Part shown: one piece after another, positions 59,435-64,000 of the stretch
Numbering within the stretch: position 1 is the stretch's first letter
Layout: the number at the start of each line of letters is the position of its first letter
Assembly (NCBI GenBank): GCA_964017145.1
Contig: OZ024840.1
Span: 1,116,001-1,180,000 of the forward strand
Reading direction: 5' to 3'
DNA length: 64,000 bases
From: Agrocybe praecox
Taxonomy: Eukaryota > Basidiomycota > Agaricomycetes > Agaricales > Agrocybaceae
Translations under genes and position numbers: made by a program
Notes under the pieces: model-generated
Databases searched by the model: none
Told to the model about the DNA's origin: nothing
Seen by the model: the letters and a program-made list of their open reading frames with translations, nothing else

Positions 59435-62365
59435 ATGGATCCTGAACCAACGACGACCCCCAAAGCCCAAAACATACATTTTCTACCAACTACGTACCAG
59501 GCGAGCCTGCCACCACCAGCAGAGCCATACGGAAACCATCGTGATGCACACACACCCATAGTGATAGACAACGGGTCGACTAACCTGCGCTGGGGCTTCG
59601 GCACCTCGTCAACACCATTCGCTGGACCGAACGCCATTGCAAAATACAAAGAGCGCAAGACGAACAAACCTCTGCTGCTTTTTGGCGAGGGCATCGATGC
59701 GGAGAGCGGTGCAAGGGGACAGGCAAAGACACCTTGGGAAGGTGATATCTTGCTCAACTTTGACGCGTTGGTGAGTGCTTTTTTCGATTTTGGAACCGCA
59801 AAAGAAACCTTACAGAGTATTTTTTCGAGACGTAGGAAAATGCACTGGACTATGCCTTTATCCAGCTCGGCATCGACACACCCACTGTCGACCATCCAGT
59901 GCTTATGACTGAACGGTTATGCAGTCCGCTGCATTCGCGAGCACGTATGTCGGCGCCGTAAACCACATTGAATCTGATTACTCATTTGTTTTCAGTGACT
60001 TCAGAGTTGATGTTCGAATTATATTCTGTTCCATCTCTGGCGTACTGCGTCGACGGGCTGATGTCATTCTATCAAAACAACCCTCCACCATCGACCAACG
60101 CGCCCTTCACAGCAAACGGTCTCGTCGTGTCTTTCAATACTGCATCAACGTCCGTAATACCTATACTGAGGGGTAAAGGCCTTTTGAGCCAAGCAAAACG
60201 GTGCTACACATCATTCTAGAGAACAAAATAGCTGAACTAAACTCTATCGTATTGTGCAGGATACCATGGGGTGCATCTCAATCCTCCGAATACTTACTCA
60301 AACTCATTCAATTGAAATACCCCACGTTTCCAACGCGCGTAATGAACATCCAGACAAACGTATGTCCCTCCTTTTTCTCTGTTTACACAAAAAAAAAAAA
60401 CCTAAATCATATCCACCCATAGTGGATGCTACACAACTTCTGCTCTGTCGCGCCCTCCTTTCCGGAGCTCCTCAACCGCCTGCGTGATCCTCTACAGCTT
60501 CGCTCCTCGGAGGTTATTGTCCAGTTCCCATTCACACTCCCAGTTGTTGAGGAGAAAACCGAGGAAGAGCTGGCTCGTATCGCGGAAAAGAGAAAGGAGC
60601 AGGGAAGGAAGTTGCAGGAGATGGCTGCAAAGACGCGGATGGAGAAGTTGGTTAGGAAGGAGACGGATTTACAGTATTTGACTACGTTGAAGGAGGGGAA
60701 GGGTGGGGAGAGCAAGAAGGAGTGGATGGTAAGTTCGACTCTTTTTCGCTTTAACTTGGACTGGTAATTTCTCTGAATACGTTTGTTCCTTTAGAGCAAA
60801 CTCCAAGCGGAAGGTCTCGAAAACGAAGCTGCTCTTGACGAGGTTATCAAGAAGCTCGACAACGACCTCAAAAAGGCTCGGAGGAAGGAAGCCGGGGAAA
60901 CAGAAGAACCCACCGTACGTTCTCCGTCCTTCACATTTGGTGCCTATGGCGATCGATTTGAATTGTTAATAATAGGAAGAACCCTCGTTCCCGCTCGTCG
61001 ACGTTCCTGATGCAGACGTACGTTGTTATTCTCTTTCTCAGTCGCATTCCTTCTCATGCTCTTTTTTTTGTGTTATTTTAGCTCGACGAAGAAGGCCTGA
61101 AAGAGAAGAAGAAGCAAAAACTCATGAAAGCCGGATTTGAGGCTCGCATCCGAGCACGCAAAGAAAAGGAACGTGAGAAGGAGGAGAGGGAGCGCGAGGA
61201 GAAGAAGGAAGAGGAGGAGAGAGAGGAGGATTTGGACGGGTGGGCTAGGAAGTTGAAAGGGGAGCAGGAGGTTTGTTTGGGTTTTTTTTTCTCCTTTACA
61301 CTATGTTGATTTATTTATTTGATGCTTTTTGTAGGCTTTGATGTCTAAGATCAAAGATCGAGCGCGTAGGCGAGCTGCGTTAACTGATAGGAAGAGCGCC
61401 GCTGCTCAAGCGAGGATGAAAAACATCGCGTCGTTGGCTGCTGACGATCGCGTGCCAAAGGCAAAGAAGAGAAAAGCGGGTGGAGGTAGTTATCATTCAT
61501 GTCTTTTGGTTTTTTTTTTTGTCAGTTCACGAAATTTGACTTGAACAGAGGATATGTTCGGAGCAGACGATGCTGATTGGGCGATTTATCGTAAAATCGT
61601 AAGTCCTTTTCTCCCTCCAAACCACATATAACTCGAACTCATCTATGATTGTTATATTACCAGAACACAGCAGCACCCTCTGACGACGAAGAGGATGACC
61701 TCGCACAACTCCAAGCTATCGAACAAAAACTCCTCGCTTTTGATCCCTCATTCACGAGCAAGCACACGCACGCAGCACTAACGACCCAACGGTCCGCACT
61801 GATGTCTGCCTTCCGGCCTTCATACGACGAAGGCGACGTGGAGGGGCACACCCGCATCCACCTCAACACCGAGCGCTGGAGGGTATGCGAGGCGTACTTC
61901 TCCCCAGGCATGGCAGGGGTGGACTCTGCCGGCCTCACAGAGGTCATACAGAACCTCGTCCCCTTGTTCATCCCCTCGCTTTCGCTTGCGTCCAACCAAC
62001 AGTTGGACTATCCCGAGGATAGAGCTCAGGTCCTTCAAAATGTATTTTTGACGGGGTCCGCATCCCAGTTCCCTGGACTCGAGGAACGCCTGCATGCAGC
62101 GCTGCAGTCTCTCCTGCCCCCTGGGTCACCAATCAACGTCGTGCGCGCTGCAGACCCCGCGCTGGATGCGTGGAAGGGCATGGCAGCGTTCAGCCGCACG
62201 GACGAGTTCCGAAGAGTCAGCGTTACCAAGGCCGAATACGATGAGTACGGTGGAGAACGAATCAAGAAGTGGTGGGGGAGTAATTGGAATTACGCGACTG
62301 TCCCGGTAGAACAGGCAACTGGAGGAAAAGGCGAGAATGATGATATGGAGGTGGATAGTGATTGA
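59435..62365 (+). CDS. ARP5: Actin-related protein 5 (INO80 complex subunit)
   Basis: Eleven exons (59435-59770, 59836-59944, 59996-60200, 60260-60359, 60423-60728, 60795-60914, 60976-61017, 61082-61270, 61335-61485, 61549-61598, 61664-62365) join in frame to 769 residues, matching Arp5 length (about 755 in yeast). The actin fold starts with PIVIDNGSTNLRWGF and continues through the ENALDYAFIQLGID and LMTERLCSP regions. SELMFELYSVPSLAYCVDGL and RIPWGASQSSEYLLKLIQLK follow. A long Lys/Glu coiled-coil insertion with RARRRAALTDRKS separates the halves, as in Arp5. The second half has FGADDADWAIYRKI, NTERWRVCEAYFSPGMAGVD and DEYGGERIKKWW. It forms the Arp5-Ies6 module that couples INO80 ATPase to nucleosome sliding in the nucleus. 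The reading frame is clean; 59435 is the first in-frame ATG. Confidence 0.95.
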
Positions 62366-62827
62366 TTGATTTATATCAGTTATATACCTTGTCTTGTTTT
62401 CTTTCTCGCTTTTCTCGGTTCTGTATATTCCAATCCGTTTCTAGTGTTTTCCATTTCCATGTATCTTTGTACGTAGGCTGATGCAAATGTATTACAATCT
62501 GATAGAGAACTTAAGTATATGGGAAAAGGAAAAACGATGCATAGGAAGATGAGGGGGAATCAAATCGTATCTGTCTGTGTATGTACGTCACGGAACCAAT
62601 TGAAAGAAGGTGGTGAAGCGTCATTTATCCAGGACGGGGAGGTGAGGGGTAAGTAACTGGAAAAGCGCGAGCGAGTGTATCTATCCACGAACGCACAAAT
62701 AGTGGCTGGCGGCATAATTCCATAAAACGAAAGAAAAGATTATACAGTGACAACAACAGCGTGAGATATAAAACAAGGAGGAGGATATGCGGAAATGTGG
62801 GGTGTCCAGACCTTTGGGATGAGTTGT
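62366..62827. other. Convergent intergenic region
   Basis: 3' ends of ARP5 and the Rab gene face each other; no gene seen. Confidence 0.5.
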
Positions 62828-63756
<929 letters not shown>

Positions 63757-64000
63757 TGTCAGTTGTCAGAGAGTAAGACTAGAAGGATTCAGGATATAAT
63801 GTGGGCTGGAAGAGTAAATGCGGGATTTGCTATGGAGTATGTGGTGGACAGCCTCTGCAGTATCTCGTCCCTTGGGCCTTCATTTCCACCTCCGCCAGCA
63901 ACCCCAGCCACGTGGGCGGCATGTGACAATCCCCCCATGCTCACTGCGCAGCCGCCGTTTCAGGGGCTTTTCCGCGCCCCGAGCGCACAGTGCCCAATTT
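63757..64000 (-). promoter_or_regulatory. Rab gene upstream region
   Basis: GC-richer promoter region running to the window edge; no motif identified with confidence. Confidence 0.35.

Overview
The window is nuclear DNA from a filamentous basidiomycete, most likely an Agaricomycete. The evidence is many short GT-AG introns (about 40-70 bp), two FunK1 fungal-type kinase loci (a basidiomycete-expanded family), basidiomycete-style 7TM proteins and F-box proteins, and fungal DNA-transposon debris. There is one 200-base assembly gap (4663-4862). No bacterial-style operons, CRISPR arrays or rRNA were seen, and no convincing tRNA.

Layout. Positions 1-2490 hold a 5'-truncated SMN (survival motor neuron) gene facing a dead 3' fragment of the nucleoporin Nup93/Nic96. 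Positions 3.2-7.1 kb hold a 7TM protein, the gap, a 33-bp-periodic array of CGG-N5-CCG palindromes, and a double-ZZ zinc-finger protein. Positions 9.3-22.2 kb are mostly debris around one good gene: an SMN pseudogene, a hAT-type MITE, an apparently intact FunK1 kinase, a Nup93 pseudogene with a 1.23-kb TIR element in its promoter, and repeat family R. Positions 22.9-35.2 kb hold a cytochrome P450, a frameshifted F-box gene, a complete GMC oxidoreductase, a nested transposon and a truncated GMC pseudogene. Positions 35.8-43.4 kb hold an F-box protein, a decayed hypothetical gene and a DUF2235-WD40 fusion. Positions 45.9-57.3 kb hold repeat R, the intact Nup93 gene, remnants of SMN and F-box genes, a FunK1 pseudogene, R again and a GMC fragment. 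From 57.6 kb to the end there is a second 7TM gene followed by two ordinary housekeeping genes, Arp5 (INO80 complex) and a Rab8/Sec4/Ypt2 GTPase.

The dominant theme is local segmental duplication followed by decay. SMN (three copies), Nup93 (three), GMC oxidoreductase (three), FunK1 (two) and one F-box gene (two) each keep one best copy, with the others as remnants. The SMN/Nup93 convergent pair is present twice with opposite fates: at 1-2.5 kb SMN survives and Nup93 is dead, while at 48-52 kb Nup93 survives and SMN is dead. Repeat family R (about 1.5 kb, three long copies plus a fragment) sits at the edges of these blocks and is the most likely recombination substrate.

The surviving genes do not form one pathway. 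SMN serves snRNP assembly, Nup93 the nuclear pore, Arp5 chromatin remodelling and the Rab GTPase exocytosis. The P450 and GMC oxidoreductase may share an oxidative or secondary-metabolic role. FunK1, ZZ, F-box, DUF2235-WD40 and 7TM genes are typical fast-evolving accessory genes. Exon boundaries were read by eye from splice motifs and reading-frame continuity.
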